A DNA stretch of 5,763 bases, taken from Desulfitobacterium sp. Its GTDB lineage: Bacteria; Bacillota; Desulfitobacteriia; Desulfitobacteriales; Desulfitobacteriaceae. Where the stretch lies: NCBI GenBank assembly GCA_012799495.1, contig JAAZLD010000318.1, positions 1-5,763 of the forward strand. Reading direction: 5' to 3'. The notes under the pieces were generated by a model. That model was not told the origin of the DNA and did not search any database. It saw nothing but the letters and a program-made list of their open reading frames with translations. The translations under genes and the position numbers were made by a program. Positions 5,659 through 5,763 of the stretch are shown here, piece after piece (positions within the stretch are counted from its first letter, which is position 1; each line of letters starts with the position of its first letter).

Positions 5659-5763
5659 CCTTAACTTAGAAATCGGAGCTCATGGTCTGGCTTTATTGGT
5701 AGCCTTAGAATATAAAAAATCCCTGCAAAATGACTATCATGTGGATGGAGATATTATTAGACT
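5648..5763 (+). CDS. Possible partial hypothetical protein, start only
   Basis: From ATG 5648 a plus-strand frame stays open to the window edge (38 codons), and in the same frame it is open back to a TGA at 5567-5569. The predicted start MGLSLNLEIGAHGLALLVAL looks helical and its codon use resembles the neighbours, but I do not recognise it. No good ribosome binding site precedes it. If real, its start would lie only 19 bases from the helicase start on the other strand, leaving no room for separate promoters. It may be a chance frame or a gene fragment. Confidence 0.22.
   Translation, partial: MGLSLNLEIGAHGLALLVALEYKKSLQNDYHVDGDIIR

Overview
The window reads as chromosomal DNA of a low-GC Firmicute (Bacillota; a Clostridia/Peptococcaceae-like host is my guess). 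The evidence is AT-rich codon use, strong GGAGG-type ribosome binding sites, sigma-A-like promoters with 17-bp spacers, and the neighbouring pair of a YwfO-type HD phosphohydrolase and a YwgA-type protein, a pairing known from Bacillus subtilis. No RNA gene, CRISPR array or intact insertion sequence is visible.

Left part (1-960): the first 256 codons of a minus-strand MFS transporter run off the left edge. Its promoter (TTGTAC, 17 bp, TAATAT) abuts a dyad operator at 839-857. The same strand-specific promoter/operator block occurs again at 3000-3061, where no minus-strand gene follows it. The two copies are direct repeats bracketing the plus-strand operon.

Middle (961-2930): a plus-strand operon of a YwfO-like dNTPase-type HD protein and ywgA, closed by a 15-bp perfect hairpin. 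The HD gene is cut by an in-frame UGA at 1627-1629. The N-terminal piece keeps all recognisable HD catalytic residues, and the C-terminal piece could restart at 1651.

Right (3120-5763): a minus-strand two-gene operon. The upstream gene is a UvrD-like SF1 helicase carrying a one-base frameshift at 5562 and a collapsed motif Ia-to-II segment. The downstream gene joins the N-terminal third of a DarT/DUF4433-type DNA ADP-ribosyltransferase to an ADP-ribosylglycohydrolase (ARH/DraG-like) domain lacking its N-terminal part, followed by about 200 residues I do not recognise. The most economical reading is the decayed remnant of a helicase + DarT-like toxin + ARH reversal enzyme module, a plausible anti-phage or toxin-antitoxin system. 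The intact ancestor, found in related genomes, is the most interesting thing to look for. Alternatively the compact DarT-ARH fusion is a real new architecture.

The last ~200 bases hold a possible partial plus-strand reading frame and a small dyad upstream of the helicase start.
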